Part shown: piece after piece, positions 10,628 through 21,765 of the stretch
Layout: each line of letters starts with the position of its first letter
How positions within the stretch are numbered: position 1 is the stretch's first letter
Source of the DNA: Macrosoma leucophasiata
Taxonomy: Eukaryota; Arthropoda; Insecta; Lepidoptera; Hedylidae
Assembly (NCBI GenBank): GCA_036365455.1
Contig: JAWQUS010000016.1
Location: forward strand, 10,377,001-10,441,000
Direction: 5' to 3'
DNA: 64,000 nt
Position numbers and translations under genes: made by a program
Notes under the pieces: generated by a model
What the model saw: the letters and a program-made list of their open reading frames with translations, nothing else
Told to the model about the DNA's origin: nothing
The model's database searches: none

Positions 10628-10940
10628 ATTTTTTTATGTAAGGTATGTGGCAAACAAAGCTGCAGCTCACATTGATGTTAAGTGATGACTTCAGCCTATA
10701 GACATCTACACAAAAACCAGAGGTCAAAATGATGTGAATGATCAAATGAATCAGAATGTGCAGATGTGTTGCCACCAGTGAGATCTATATTGTTATGTCT
10801 CTGTAATAAGGAGCCACACATTACCTACTATCTAATCAGAACGTGATAGTGCTGAACACTACCATTTGGCGGCAGATAGATTAGGTAATACAGTGGTGCC
10901 TGAGCCCCCAAGCTCTTACACTGAAGCTCGAGGGCGTAAG
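10628..10940 (-). repeat. SINE-like repeat A, near full length
   Basis: Starts with the T tract and GTGGCAAACAAAGCTGCAGC and ends near CCCCCAAGCTC, with a small internal insertion at 10735-10755. Confidence 0.75.
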
Positions 10941-10983
10941 TATTCATGCTCGTAGGCATTAGAATTTTTATGTACAAAGTATA

Positions 10984-11156
10984 CAGTGTCCCAGAAATGA
11001 ACTATAAACCGAAAACGAGTGATAGGCTAAGTAATGATAGTTATCAGAAAAATGTGAAAAAAAACACATTCTGGGATTGGGATTCTTTTTTCTTATAATT
11101 GTCATGACTTGGCCTATCACCCGTTTCGGTTTATCGTTGATTTCTGGGACAACCTG
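10984..11156. mobile_element. 173-bp MITE with TATA flanks
   Basis: CAGTGTCCCAGAAATGAACT at the left is the imperfect complement of GTTGATTTCTGGGACAACCTG at the right, and the two halves pair over ~55 bp. TATA at 10980-10983 and 11157-11160 is a candidate target-site duplication. There is no coding capacity. The superfamily is not certain. Confidence 0.65.
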
Positions 11157-11160
11157 TATA

Positions 11161-12081
11161 TTTATTTATTTTGTCTATATTATTTTAGGAACTGAGTCGT
11201 TTTGCGACTATGCCAGCCCCGTGATAGCTTATTAATGTCGCCTAATCAAGAATTTATAATATTACATATTATTATACCATTGCAAAGCAATTTACCAACG
11301 TCACTCAAAGGGTCAGCTAAGATGCTTTGAAGCATCTTCACACAAAGTATCATGCTCGGTCATCCAACTTATTTCTAAAATCATATCAGATTGTTAATTA
11401 TTTAAAAGTGAATCATATTTTTGCAACTTTAGGTTGAGATATTAAATAATTGCTTAGGACAGCATTCAACATACGTAAAAGTTGAGCTTGAAAATGTTGT
11501 TCGTGGAAAACGGACACGTCGTCATAGAGCGTCAAAAGAGGCTTGTGGAAAATGTTTTGCCATTGTTCTGGCACGAAATTTTAACAGGGTTTAATTTCAG
11601 GTCATTCTCGGAATACCACTCTGACAGTTGTGTACCAAATATGGATGGTCAAGGATTATCCAAATTTCAAGGGGTCATTGTACTCATAATTATGAATAAC
11701 TTTTACTACGAGGTAAACACTGACACAAGACGTCAAATATTATTATTATCGTCTGCTAAATACTAGTGTTCAGACGTAGTATTTGTATACCCTTTGGTGT
11801 TCAGTATTAAGGCACCGTTTGGCAGAAGATCTTTGTGCTCAGAAGTCAGGAGTAAGAACGCATCTGCATCTGAACTGCAAAACAAGCTTTATTTCTACTT
11901 TCAACTCCAAAAAAGTCATGCTACTTTCGATGATACTTACGGACATTGAAATATTTCGTGACAGAGTGGTATGAAGATTTTTCTTCAACCCTTTGCAGAT
12001 CAAACGAACGTGATCTTACGTGATCCTACAACGCATTAAGAAACAGGGTTTTGGCGCGCTTCCACCTAAAAGATCCTTATA
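11161..12081. other. Intronic DNA, nothing convincing
   Basis: Two short open frames (11482-11766 and 11783-11974) show no splice logic or family resemblance and look like chance. No repeats were recognised. Confidence 0.4.
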
Positions 12082-12598
12082 GGTTAGGATCCCACTGCAG
12101 AATCATTTCGTTCATCCAGATAGCCTGCAAACCTAATGTTTATCTATATTTATAATAGAGAGAATATATATCCACTAGGTGGCCAATCAAAATATGCCCG
12201 CAATTATTTTTAATATTTTTTTTTAATTTGGCTCCCGTATATCATAATAATGAGAAAAAAAAAGGTTTAATTTGATATACTTATAAATAATACATGTACG
12301 TTATGGACGTAAAGAATTATCGGGGCGGAATGAAAATAGGTAGGGGCGGCCCAGAGCGCAACGGCAGCCGTGATTTTTCAAAATCTTTATCAGATTGCCG
12401 TGAAGTAGACGATATTTTATTTAAAAAACAAGTAAAAAAAAATTCTACACCAAAAATTAAATTAAAAAAAAAAAACTTGCAGCATAATTTTTATTGGCAA
12501 CCTAGTAGACATATATTCTCTAGATTATAAATATGCATAAAATGCAGGGTTGCAGCATATCTGGATGAACGAAATGATTCTGCAGTGGGATCTCAACC
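12082..12598. mobile_element. 517-bp TIR element E (MITE/foldback), copy 1
   Basis: The ends GGTTAGGATCCCACTGCAG... and ...CTGCAGTGGGATCTCAACC form ~45-bp terminal inverted repeats. A second internal inverted pair (GAATATATATCCACTAGGTGGCC / GGCAACCTAGTAGACATATATTC) extends the pairing. TA at 12080-12081 and 12599-12600 could be the target duplication, as in Tc1/mariner-type elements. A relative is at 54582-55112. The right end is 39 bp from exon B. Confidence 0.75.
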
Positions 12599-12637
12599 TA
12601 TTTGTTGATACAAAATTGACATATTCAATGTTTTCAG

Positions 12638-12752
12638 TTCATTCCAAGAATACCTTTTATGTTCTGAGAGGATCGTCCAGAGAACGTGCGGTGACGACGC
12701 CGCACTCTTCACATCAGCTTTCCTCAAGCGGATGTCTTCAAACATAATTAAG
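12638..12752 (+). CDS. Host gene exon B: cysteine-rich secreted/GPI-anchored protein
   Basis: This 115-nt exon lies between a TTTTCAG acceptor and a GTAAGT donor. Its first base completes the split Cys codon of exon A, giving a C-C pair, and 38 codons follow without a stop. The peptide reads S-F-Q-E-Y-L-L-C-S-E-R and then R-T-C-G-D-D-A-A-L-F, a plausible continuation of the exon A domain with two more cysteines. It ends in phase 0 at I-I-K. Agreement of phase on both sides with exons A and C is the main evidence that the three belong to one gene. A TIR element ends 39 bp upstream of the exon, close to the branch-point and polypyrimidine region. No function is recognised. Confidence 0.8.
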
Positions 12753-13530
12753 GTAAGTTTTAGTTGAGCAAGTGAGCCAAAGTACTAATTACATGGCGTC
12801 GTCCCCTACAGGATCAAACCGCGGCATGCTAATTACTTTTTAGGGATAGGAAGGTTATGTTCTATACTATTAAATCTCTGAGCTTTTTGAGTAATATTTG
12901 CTAATGTGTAAGGCATAGTCTTTCCTGTTTGTCATTTATATATTGCCTTCGGTAAAAACTGGTTAATTATCATTCGGTGCCCGGTTTTCAAGAATTGATT
13001 ACAGTGACATCACTAAGTGTTGGTTGGCATGAGGAATTCTATCTTATTTTCGTCGCAGCAGACAGGGCAATTCTAAGTCAGTTTGTGCAAATGAGCCAAA
13101 CTACGAATTAGGTACCTACGTGACGACGCCACCTTCCGAAGGATTAAACAGTGGCATGCTAATTACGTGTAGAAATAGGAATGTTCTGTTCTTTATTAAT
13201 AAATAGAGCTTTTTAATGGTATTTATTAAGGTGTAAGACTTTATCTAAATCTTCCAGCTTGACATTTATATTTAGTGTATTATTATTTGAAGATTGCCCC
13301 TGGTTTTACTGAATTGATCACAGAGATATGACTGAGTAAATGTTGGTTTGTCAGTATAATAAGTCTTATATCATTTTTAATGCACTGTTAGGTCTATTTG
13401 AGTTCCTTTATCTGTGGTTTGAGTAAGTGAGCCACTCTACTAATGATATGGCGTTGTCGTCGAGACCAAGATTAAACCGCTGCATGCTAATTAATATAAA
13501 TGTAGAAATAGAAAGGTTATGCTCTTTATT
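12753..13530 (+). repeat. ~330-bp tandem repeats, about 2.3 copies, in intron B-C
   Basis: GTGAGCC/ATGAGCCA...CTA..AATTA.AT..CG and then TTAAACCG..GCATGCTAATTA recur from 12773, 13093 and 13429. Each is followed by a shared GTAGAAATAG.AA.GTT.TGTTCTTTATTAATAAA block. The first unit begins right after the exon B donor. No ORF is present. Confidence 0.7.
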
Positions 13531-14470
13531 AATAAAAGGTGGGCCATTAATTTGAGTGTGGTCTAGTTGCATTTTTTTCAGTGGCATTTATGTCAAGTAG
13601 AAATCATAGAGTTCATTGTGAAAGCGAGGGAAAAGCTCTTGCTTTACTAACGTAGAGTATAAGCAAGGGTGTCGCCAAGGGCAAGCATGGAGTGCAGCTT
13701 CTCTGATAAATGCGTAGATCGTCGCCGAATCTGTCCACTCTTTCCCCATTTTAAATCACCGGCTGGTAACACGCTTGTATAACCTAATCATTTAATTAAT
13801 AAAATAAAATAAGCCACACGATAACTTATAAAGGAACTTGGTACATACCTTCATTGAGCACAAAACATTATATACCTATTAGGTTTATATATCCAATACT
13901 GAGTTCGTTGATAACGCTATCACGATGTATGTCATGAATAGAGAATCATGAATAGAGATCATTAATGGTACATATCAATGTCCAATAGTAATCATACATG
14001 ACGGATGAGACGAGTTAATCTCACATGTTTCATTAGTCCATTTGAAGCATATCTACAACGTGTAACAGGATTGAATGTACAACCCGAAACTAGTTAGTTC
14101 AGAATCGATAACCGAATCGAATTCAGACATTTTTGTTATAGTTAATATTTTGTCCCGAAGTTAATCAACAATTAAGGAAATTATGGTCACCCATTTGGTG
14201 AACAGTCAATACAAACGAAAATGAGACTAACATCCATCCAAAATAAAATGCTAGTCTCAACAAGTTTATTAGAACTCGTTGAGACGTGCTTTTCATTATA
14301 AATAATAATTTAAAAAATAAAATAGTGGAAAATAAAAATTAATCTTATTACTAGCGAGTGTTAAATAAAGGTACGCAAGTTAGGCTACGTCACTTTTTTC
14401 CGGTTCGTGTTTTATGTGTGGCCGTAGATAGAGGTAGGGTAAGTGTGCATAGGGAGTGCATACTGTCCAT
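13531..14470. other. Intronic DNA, nothing recognised
   Basis: AT-rich and without coding signal or recognised repeat. Confidence 0.4.
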
Positions 14471-14640
14471 ACAAATTGAGGACAACTTATTTCTTATATA
14501 AAAAATATTAAATACATAAACGTGTAATTTCAGTTCATGTATTATGATTATAGCTCAATTTTCTAATCGAGGTGTTAGATAGTGTGCATTATTCCCGTTA
14601 CATGTTGTATATCTCTAGATGAAACGCTATTGTGAACGGG
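14471..14640 (+). repeat. Dispersed repeat I, copy 2
   Basis: Shares ordered blocks with 9108-9280 but diverges at its right end, where the inverted arm of copy 1 is absent. Bases 14641-15130 hold nothing recognised. Confidence 0.6.
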
Positions 14641-15183
14641 CTCTAAACATAATGAATATATCATGTCCTTAAGAAGGAAAAATAGCACAGGAACAGCGTG
14701 GTGATTCCATAGATATGGATGGGTGATTCTATATTTTTATCGACGGTTGGCAGTTTTTATCGAAAATTGGCAGGACACCACAATAATTTACAAATTTAGT
14801 ACTACGTTGTCGCTAATTTGATGAGTAACCATTTGTATTAGTGTACGGCTTTTGTAGACGTATCAGCTTTTACTTTTTGCTATTAATGAAAGCAACATAA
14901 TAAACTCATATAAATAATAAACACAAATAAATATTGAAAGTTGAACTCCTAGTTAAAGTAAAGTCGTAGTGCGGTTTGTGAACCTCTCCCTTATTACGCA
15001 AACAGAAAATGTGTTGATAATGCTATTCTTATGCTATTGGTAAATACTGAATATAAGCTATGAACACGGATGTTTAATCTAGGTATACAATGTGTCTCTA
15101 AAATCTTACACGTTAATCTATCAGACTCGATCCTACGTCGTTGTGGTCTTCATTGGGCACCGCGCCATTGTCTTTTCATCATA

Positions 15184-17137
15184 TCAGCCATAGGACGTCC
15201 ACTGCTGAACATAGGCCTCCCCCAATGACCTCCATGCCGACCGATCGGAAGCGACGTGCATCCAGCGGGTTCCTGCAGCCTTGATTAGGTCGTCAGTCCA
15301 TCTTGCAGGTGGACGTCCTACGCTGCGTTTGCCGATACGTGGTCTCCACACGAGAACCTTTCTGCCCCAGCGGCTATCGGTTCTCCGAGCTATGTGCCCT
15401 GCCCATTGCCACTTCAGCTTGGAAATCTGCTTGGTTATGTCAGCGACTTTCGTTCGCCTACGGATCTCCTCATTTCTGATTCGATGCAGTAGGGAAACGC
15501 CGAGCATAGCCCTTTCCATTGACCGCTGAGTGACTTGGAGCTTTCGTACGAGACCCATAGTGAGAGACCACGTCTCGGCACCGTAGGTCATGACCGGCAA
15601 AACGCACTGATTAAAGACTTTCGTCTTCAAGGAGTGCGGGATGTTTGACGAGAAAACGCTCCTTAACTTCCCGATCGCTGCCCAGCCGACTTGGATTCGG
15701 CGAATGACCTCTTTCCCGAAGTTCGACCTGCCTAGTTGTATGGTTTGTCCTAAATAGACATATTCGTCGACAACTTCGAGGATCGAGTTCCCAACGGACA
15801 CTGGAGTGGGCGATACAAGGTTATTGAACATGACCTTGGTCTTATCCATGTTCATTTTAAGGCCCACTCTTTGGGACACTCGATTGAGGTCTTCGAGCAT
15901 TGTGCTGAGATCTTCCAGCGACTCTGCCATGACTATAATATCGTCGGCAAATCGAAGGTGAGTGATGTATTCGCCGTTGACATTGCTGCCTAGTCCTTGC
16001 CATTCCAGGAGCTTGAAGGCGTCTTCCATTGCATTGGTGAAGAGCAGGGGTGAAATGACATCTCCCTGTCTTACTCTCCTCTGCAAAGGAATCGCCCTCA
16101 CAAACACTTCAACACTTCGATATACCGATAGTCAATGTGGCAACGCTGTAAAGACTGCAGTACAGCCCATGTTTCAACCGAATCAAAGGCTTTCTCATAG
16201 TCCACGAACGCTAAGCTTAATGGCCGGTTATACTCCTCGGACTTCTGTATAACCTACCGCAGCGTGTGTATGTGGTCTATGGTACTATAGCCTTTTCGGA
16301 AACCGGCTTGTTCGGGAGGCTGGAAGTCATCAAACCTGCGAGCGAGACGGTTCGTGATCACCCTCGAAAACAGCTTGTAGACATGGCTCAGAAGCGAGAT
16401 GGGTCTATAGTTCTTCAATAGGGCTTTATCACCTTTTTTGAAGAAAAACACCACCACGCCTCTGTTCCATGCTTCTGGCGTAGTACCTTCGAATAGGACG
16501 GAATTAAAGAGCTTCTGAAGGACTTGCAGAAGCTCTGTAGACCCGCTTGCAGAAGCTCTGTAGTGATTCCGTCCTCTCTAGGCGCCTTGTTGTTCTTAAG
16601 CTGTTTGAGGGCCATCCTAATCTCGTATAGGCTGATGTCCGGGATATCTTCGGTATAGTGTCGGGTTAATTTGGCTCTCGGGTCTCTGACCAAATCAGAG
16701 GCAGGTTGTGCGACCGAGGTATATAACTGCCCATAGAATCTCTCGAGCTCCCGCAATACCTCAGGCTTAGTCGACGCTAAACTGCCGTCCTCTGTCTTCA
16801 GCTGCATCGTCCGGCTCTGTCCAATAGACAGATCCCTTCCAAACACTTTGGAGCCCTTGTTTCGCTCTATCGTTTCCTGAACACATTTTGTGTTGAAGGA
16901 TCTGATATCGTGCCACAAGGACTGTTGGATCTGTCTATTAAGTTGCCGGTATTTTTCAGCTTCATCAGAGGTCTGCAATATCATTGAGCGTCGTTCTGCA
17001 ATAAGGTTGAGGGTTTGATCGGTAAGGTTTTGAGGTCTATTACGTCGGCGAGTTATAAAGTATTTATACCCCACCGACTGGACAATTTCTACCAACCTGT
17101 CATTCGTCCACTGAGATGCAATCCTCCAGGCAAGCAA
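15184..17137 (-). pseudogene. RTE LINE ORF2, reverse transcriptase part
   Basis: In minus-strand order: D-G-I-T-T-E-L-L-Q-A-G (17137-16415 frame); a shifted segment K-N-Y-R-P-I-S-L-L-S and Q-A-G-F-R-K-G-Y-S-T (16457-16254); then Q-G-D-V-I-S-P-L-L-F and the catalytic F-A-D-D (16107-15184). After these come M-N-M-D-K-T-K-V-M and Y-V-Y-L-G-Q-T-I, then the RTE-type tail W-A-G-H-I-A-R-R-T-D and G-R-P-P-A-R-W-T-D-D before the stop at 15184. At least two frame breaks and one internal duplication inactivate it. It is an AADD/FADD-type RT without RNase H. Confidence 0.85.
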
Positions 17138-18257
17138 AGCGATTTTGCAATTCGAGCTGAAAGCTCTCGGGGTTTTGTATGTGAGAAACAGTAGATCGGA
17201 GCGTAGACTTCATTAGACGAGATCTTTCGATCTTGATGTTTAAATTCAATGTGCCCCTAACCATTCGGTGATCACTTTCGGTTTTCACCCTGTGAATCAC
17301 GGAGACATCATTGAATATGTGTTTCTTGGTGGTCATAATGAAGTCTATCTCATTTTTTGTGGAACCGTCGGGGCTCATCCAGGTCCATTTCCTATGAGGC
17401 GGCTTCTTGAAAAAGGAGTTCATCATAAAAAGTTCCTCCTTCTCCAGAGAGTTGGCCATCCTCTGGCCCCTAGGGTTCCGATTCCCACATCCAAATTGCC
17501 CCACTCTCAGCTCATTATCGCATCTCTTGCCCAGCTTTGCCTTGAAGTCTACCATTACAACAGTGAAATACGTTTTGGAAGTATGTATGGCCCTACTTAT
17601 GTCCTCATACATAGCTTCCACCTCGTCGTCCGGGTGTGCCGAGGTCGGTGCGTAGACCTGGATGACCTTCAAGGAATATCTCTTGGATATTCTGAGTATC
17701 AGGTACGCCTTGTCACCACCTTGGGACTGCTAGTTGCCCTCCCGGTAGTAGAACAAGTTGCCAGACTTCAGGGTTATCGTGTCCTCTCCCTCTCTACGGA
17801 CTTCAGATAGACCTAAGATGTCCCAGTGCAACTTGTTCAATTCTTCTTCCAGCTCAGCAATTTTCTCGTCTGTCCATAACGTGCGTGTATTGTATGTTAC
17901 CAGTGATAACCTACGTCGGTTTTCCGTTGTGCATGCCGAAGTGGTTTGACGGAAGCGACTTACCCGGAGATTCTTAGCACCCCTGGCTCCAGAGCTCGAC
18001 CAGCGCCCGTCTACGCCGGTTTTGCTCCTGGAGCCGCCGGGCACTTGGGGCCTTTTTCTCGTCTGCATTTCCATCTTGGGGAGGTTTAGACCCGCCACGC
18101 TGGTCCAGTGCGTGTTGGCAGGTCGCCAGAGCCTCGTTTGTTGTGTAGCAGAGTGCACCACGTGCAGGTGAGGTTGGCTTGAGTCTCGATGGTGTTGGTT
18201 GAGACCCCTTACACCCCATATCAGTCTTTTCAATACAAGCATTTTTTGGATGAGCAT
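17100..18257 (-). pseudogene. RTE LINE ORF2, N-terminal AP endonuclease part
   Basis: The first segment (18257-17730) ends with the endonuclease start L-S-L-V-T-Y-N-T-R-T-L and L-G-L-S-E-V-R. After a frameshift near 17730 a second segment (17672-17100) has V-I-Q-V-Y-A-P-T, W-T-W-M-S-P-D-G, N-E-I-D-F-I-M and S-D-H-R-M-V-R-G. These are the conserved N, E, D and SDH motifs of AP-like LINE endonucleases. The usual GDFNAKLG reads V-D-F-K-A-K-L-G here, so a conserved Asn is lost. The domain nicks the target DNA to prime reverse transcription, but this copy cannot make it intact. Confidence 0.8.
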
Positions 18258-18712
18258 TGACTATAGGACTTATTACACGGCACGGTATTCAGGGTACGAC
18301 AGCAAGGGTTAGGGTAGTGTATTAACATTTAGGGAGTTAGGGCCAGGGCCCTAATTAGGGCGACCGGAGCGGCCCGTGTATTAGTACTATGATTGAGTTA
18401 GGGCACTGTCGACCGGATAGTGTAATAAACGACAACCCGGCGCGAGGCCACGCCCACCCTTTCTGCCGGACCCTAAATATCGTGTCGTGTAATAGCCTTT
18501 TAAGACTGTGACTATATCATTTCAATGTATTTTAATTAAGTTATGATATGTTTACAATCCATAAACGTAAGCATGAACTTCTGTTAACACGTTTTTTTTT
18601 TTCATTTATTATGATATGTTTACATTTAATTCGTTTTTAAAAAGTTGTTTATCGCTCCCGCAAACTTGTCTATCTTGTTTACGAAGAATAACTTAATTTG
18701 TTTGTTTTGCAG

Positions 18713-18853
18713 GGTTTTTGTCACGAATATCGAGGTGAAGAATGTGGATTGCCGGGAAAAGGGACGCAACAGGGTAGCAGTTCTCTTTTGATGGCGCTCG
18801 CCCTATTAGCATCAGCCATCCTATATTTATCCGGAAATTTAGTGCCGACGTAA
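18713..18853 (+). CDS. Host gene terminal exon C: GPI-anchor signal and stop
   Basis: After a TTTGTTTTGCAG acceptor this exon is open in phase 0 for 46 codons and ends with TAA at 18851-18853. It starts G-F-C-H-E-Y-R-G-E-E-C, supplying two further cysteines. A small-residue stretch follows (G-T-Q-Q-G-S-S-S), then about 15 hydrophobic residues (LLMALALLASAILYL) and a short tail. A hydrophobic extreme C-terminus with no cytoplasmic basic tail and a Ser/Gly-rich site just before it is the usual layout of a GPI-attachment signal; a single transmembrane tail is the alternative. With exons A and B it gives a 196-residue C-terminal part with 11 cysteines. The 3' UTR starts at 18854; no clear AATAAA signal was seen before the repeat at 19196. 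Confidence 0.8.
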   Translation, partial: GFCHEYRGEECGLPGKGTQQGSSSLLMALALLASAILYLSGNLVPT

Positions 18854-19195
18854 ACACCGTGGAAGTGAGTGAAAGAATTTTGAAATTAGAACATTTTAGA
18901 AGTGCGGGTTGCCAGTAATTTTTGCAACGTTCAGCGAAGTGTAAATAATGTAGGTAGTGTTTGTGTTACGGTCAAAGTTGAAACTTATTATGTTGCCAAT
19001 GATCTAGTTACTGTACCGCGTGTATGAAGAAAGTATATTGTTGTTGATTTTACATAGACGCTGTGTGAAATTTTGGCGTTTTTTTTTTTGGAGTTTATTC
19101 GTAAGCGATGTTTGATGTAATCATAATCGTTTGATTCCTAACTCCGCTGCACGCTACAGTGTTTCCGCAGCACTACTGGTCTCCGTAATATTCTC
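18854..19195 (+). other. Probable 3' UTR and downstream flank of host gene
   Basis: This non-coding sequence follows the TAA of exon C up to the next dispersed repeat. No canonical AATAAA was found, so the transcript end is not defined. Confidence 0.4.
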
Positions 19196-19389
19196 TACTA
19201 GCATTGCCCGCGCCGTCGTCCGCGTGAAAATGTATGATTGTTCAGTATCTACCCGGACGAAGACGTGGGCGCAGCTAGTATAAAAGTAAATATATAAATA
19301 TATAAGCCTAAGTTACTCCTTATTATATAAGCTATCTGCCAGTGAAAGTCCCGTCAAGGTCCAGCCGTTCCCGAGATTAGCGGGAACAA

Positions 19390-19420
<31 letters not shown>

Positions 19421-19556
19421 AACAGACAGACAAACAAAAATTGTAAAAAAAATGTTTTGGTATATGTACCGTGTATACATACATATGAATTTAGTAAAAA
19501 GCGGTTATTTTAATATTACAAACAGACACTCCCAATTTTATTTATTTGTATAGATA
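19196..19556 (+). repeat. Dispersed repeat B (LINE 3' tail), near full length
   Basis: GCCCGCG...CGTCCGCGTGA...GGACGAAG.CGTGGGCGCAGCTAGT, then AAGTTACTCCTTATTA, (CAGA)n, GTTTTGGTATATG and AATATTACAAACAGACACTCC. Other copies are at 34853-35430, 35752-35905, 48582-48876 and 63244-63600. The fixed 3' end and CAGA core suggest a LINE 3' end or its SINE. Confidence 0.75.
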
Positions 19557-19789
19557 TGTGAGATAAGATAAGTTTATGTGAGATTACATTCCGAACTACG
19601 TGTCAAAGTCGCGGCAGCAATGCAGTGGCAGCACTGCACTCCTTTGCTCGAACTCAGCGTGGCGGCAGCACTGTTGCGTGCAGCGGAGTTCAAAATCAAA
19701 CCATAAAAGGCTTAAACACTTCATTCATACAATTATCACTTTAACACCCACTTTCTTGTGTCAGTTATTATAATTCAATTGAATATTTT

Positions 19790-20655
19790 TTTTATTTTTA
19801 ACCGAGTTCAAAAAACGAGAAGGTTCTCAATTCGGCCGGTATATCTTAATATATATAAATCTCGTGTCACAATGTTTGTCCTCAATGGACTCCTAAACCA
19901 CTAAACCGATTATAATAAAATTCGCACACCATGTGCAGTTTGACCCAACTTGAGAGATAGGATAGCTTACATTACGCTATGACTAATAGGAGCAGAGCAG
20001 CGCGGGCGAAGCCGGGGCGGGCCGCTAGTATATATATATTTTTTTATGTATGTACGCGAATTTCGCCGAAATTTCTGGACCGATTTACGTAATTCTTTTT
20101 TGTTTGATGCGGAATAGTTTCGAATTGGTCCCATAAAAATTTGATTCAGATAGGCCCATCAGTTTTTATTTTATGAGCATATTTTTACTTACTTTCACCT
20201 CAGACTTAAGGAATAAGAATAGACGGCGAGTTGTCATACAGTGCGTTGAATCCACTGACGTCCTAGATAGTCCTAATGCGCATGACGACAAGATGTTAAC
20301 AAGTGACAATGACACATTTACTCATCGACGACACAACACAGCTTATTTACTCCTTCGTGGATAAAAAATATCGTATAGTCGTGTAATAATTTTGTATCGA
20401 CGACACACGTAAACAATTTGAATTAGGTATCTTATTGTCACGAAGCTAAAAGAGTCAGATTTTACACATTTAACAGATGTGAACATTAATCTAATAGGCA
20501 ATGCAGCAATAAACTAAAAAGTATTAAATAAATATAACTACGTTAAGAAAAACCGACTTCAAAACTGAAAAGTAAAAAAATAATAAAGATTTAATTGTAA
20601 TTATATACTACCTATTATTTATATGTGCTATTTACTAATAGCTTTGAAGTCTTAT
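19790..20655 (+). repeat. Dispersed repeat C, plus copy
   Basis: TACGCGAATTTC.CCGAAATTTC, GACGGCGAGTTGTCATACAG, ACGTCCTAGAT, CATTTACTCATCGACGACAC and AAAAACCGACTTCAAAACTG occur in the same order, reversed, at 44200-45115. The 5' part is interrupted by repeat K at 19848-20034. Confidence 0.75.
19848..20034 (+). repeat. Dispersed repeat K (LINE 3'-tail type) inside repeat C
   Basis: Starts ATATATAAATCTCGTGTCAC and ends GCGGGCGAAGCCGGGGCGGGCCGCTAGT, a common lepidopteran LINE tail. It is flanked by AT-rich TATATA on both sides. Confidence 0.55.
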
Positions 20656-21560
20656 TAAGCTTTATTTATTAAGCTTTATTTATTAATATTTTTTTTAGTA
20701 CAAAATTATAAATGTTTCTGTTAAGAATTACCTAAGGCGGGTATCGATGCAGCGTTCTATGACTCTTTGTTTTAGGGCAGTTGACATCGTATAGAGATAT
20801 TTTTTATATCGCGTTGTCTATTCATTGTTCTGCAGTTTTTCCGTGAAGTAGTGTAATACAACTGTAAAAAAGTTAGAATATTTTTAAGAATCGAAATGAC
20901 ATCAAACATCTAACTTAATTTTTCACCATAGTCTAACTGTGGTTAAAACTAAAAAGACATTGTAGCAGGCCCTTTATGTAAAGGTGCGATATATGCTCAA
21001 TTCGAAATATTGTTATTACTATACGAAGCATCTGTTATATGATAATGTCGTATTTTTTTCGTATTTCTTTCGTTGTATGATAATTATCTGTCCGTGAAAT
21101 GTTTCACATTAAGATATTTGCTTGCTTGTTAATATAATTATATTTACAATCTCAATCGGTTACACTTAATTGTTTTGGTATGTCCCGTATGTCTATCTAT
21201 TTTACAATAAAAAATGAAAGAAGCTTTATCCACTTCCTTACATTTCTTTCGTTTGAGTACCACGGAATTATGGTTACGACTTTTTTACAAAAAAAAATAA
21301 GCACCGCAAGAGGACACTTTATGATTTCGGCTTTGCTTTTCACCATATACCTCCTAGTGATATTTTGACTAGATGATCGTTTTGCCAAACAATAAATGTT
21401 AAAGCCATTTCCTTACAATAAAATAATAAATAAAACGCGTTTGCATGGTTTGAATTAAATTGAGAAAGTTGTGATTTTAATATTATTTGAGTCCTAATTT
21501 CCCTTAACTTTGATTAACTTTTAAAATTGATCAGTAGAACCTTAGTGACTATGGCTATTT
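20656..21560. other. No feature recognised
   Basis: AT-rich DNA with short chance ORFs on both strands only (for example 21180-21388). Confidence 0.4.
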
Positions 21561-21562
21561 TT

Positions 21563-21602
21563 TATTTTGTTATGATGGCAAACCGAATGCAGTTCACATG
21601 AA
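21563..21602 (-). repeat. SINE-like repeat A, 3' fragment
   Basis: TTTGTTATGATGGCAAACCGAATGCAGTTCACATGAAT matches the reversed 3' end of repeat A. A pure T tract follows at 21609-21643. Confidence 0.55.
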
Positions 21603-21605
21603 TAT

Positions 21606-21644
<39 letters not shown>

Positions 21645-21647
<3 letters not shown>

Positions 21648-21765
21648 CCCATACCCTAGACTATTTCTCCCATAACCCCATGGTTGACTGTCAGAGAATG
21701 CCTAGTGGCATTAAGTCCGCCATATGTATAATGTGCATAAAAGTATAAATAAATAAATAAATAAG
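21645..21765 (+). repeat. LINE 3' tail with (AAAT)n end
   Basis: GGTTGACTGTCAGAGAATGCC...GGCATTAAGTCCGCC is followed by an ATAAATAAATAAATA tail. The same block is at 28365-28475. Confidence 0.65.

Larger units (their letters stand above)
15130..18510 (-). mobile_element. RTE-clade LINE, nearly full length, inactivated
   Basis: A minus-strand non-LTR retrotransposon of about 3.3 kb lies entirely inside intron B-C, opposite to the host gene. It has a GC-rich 5' leader (18270-18505), an AP-type endonuclease, a reverse transcriptase and a short 3' tail ending in ATGATG-type repeats. There is no RNase H and no second ORF, as expected for the RTE clade. The frame is broken at several points and a 22-bp direct duplication near 16510-16560 (CAGAAGCTCTGTAG twice) shifts it. 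RTE 3'-end fragments of related type are at 31515-31645 and 62277-62385. Confidence 0.85.

Noticed and set aside
11482..11974. Two adjacent short plus-strand ORFs
   Set aside because: Intronic to the host gene, with no family resemblance and no splice logic.
17268..17949. Plus-strand ORFs up to 180 codons opposite the RTE LINE
   Set aside because: They are antisense shadows of the endonuclease frame.
21605..21645. ~40-base T tract
   Set aside because: A simple homopolymer, most likely the tail of an adjacent repeat fragment; not a terminator with a unit to terminate.
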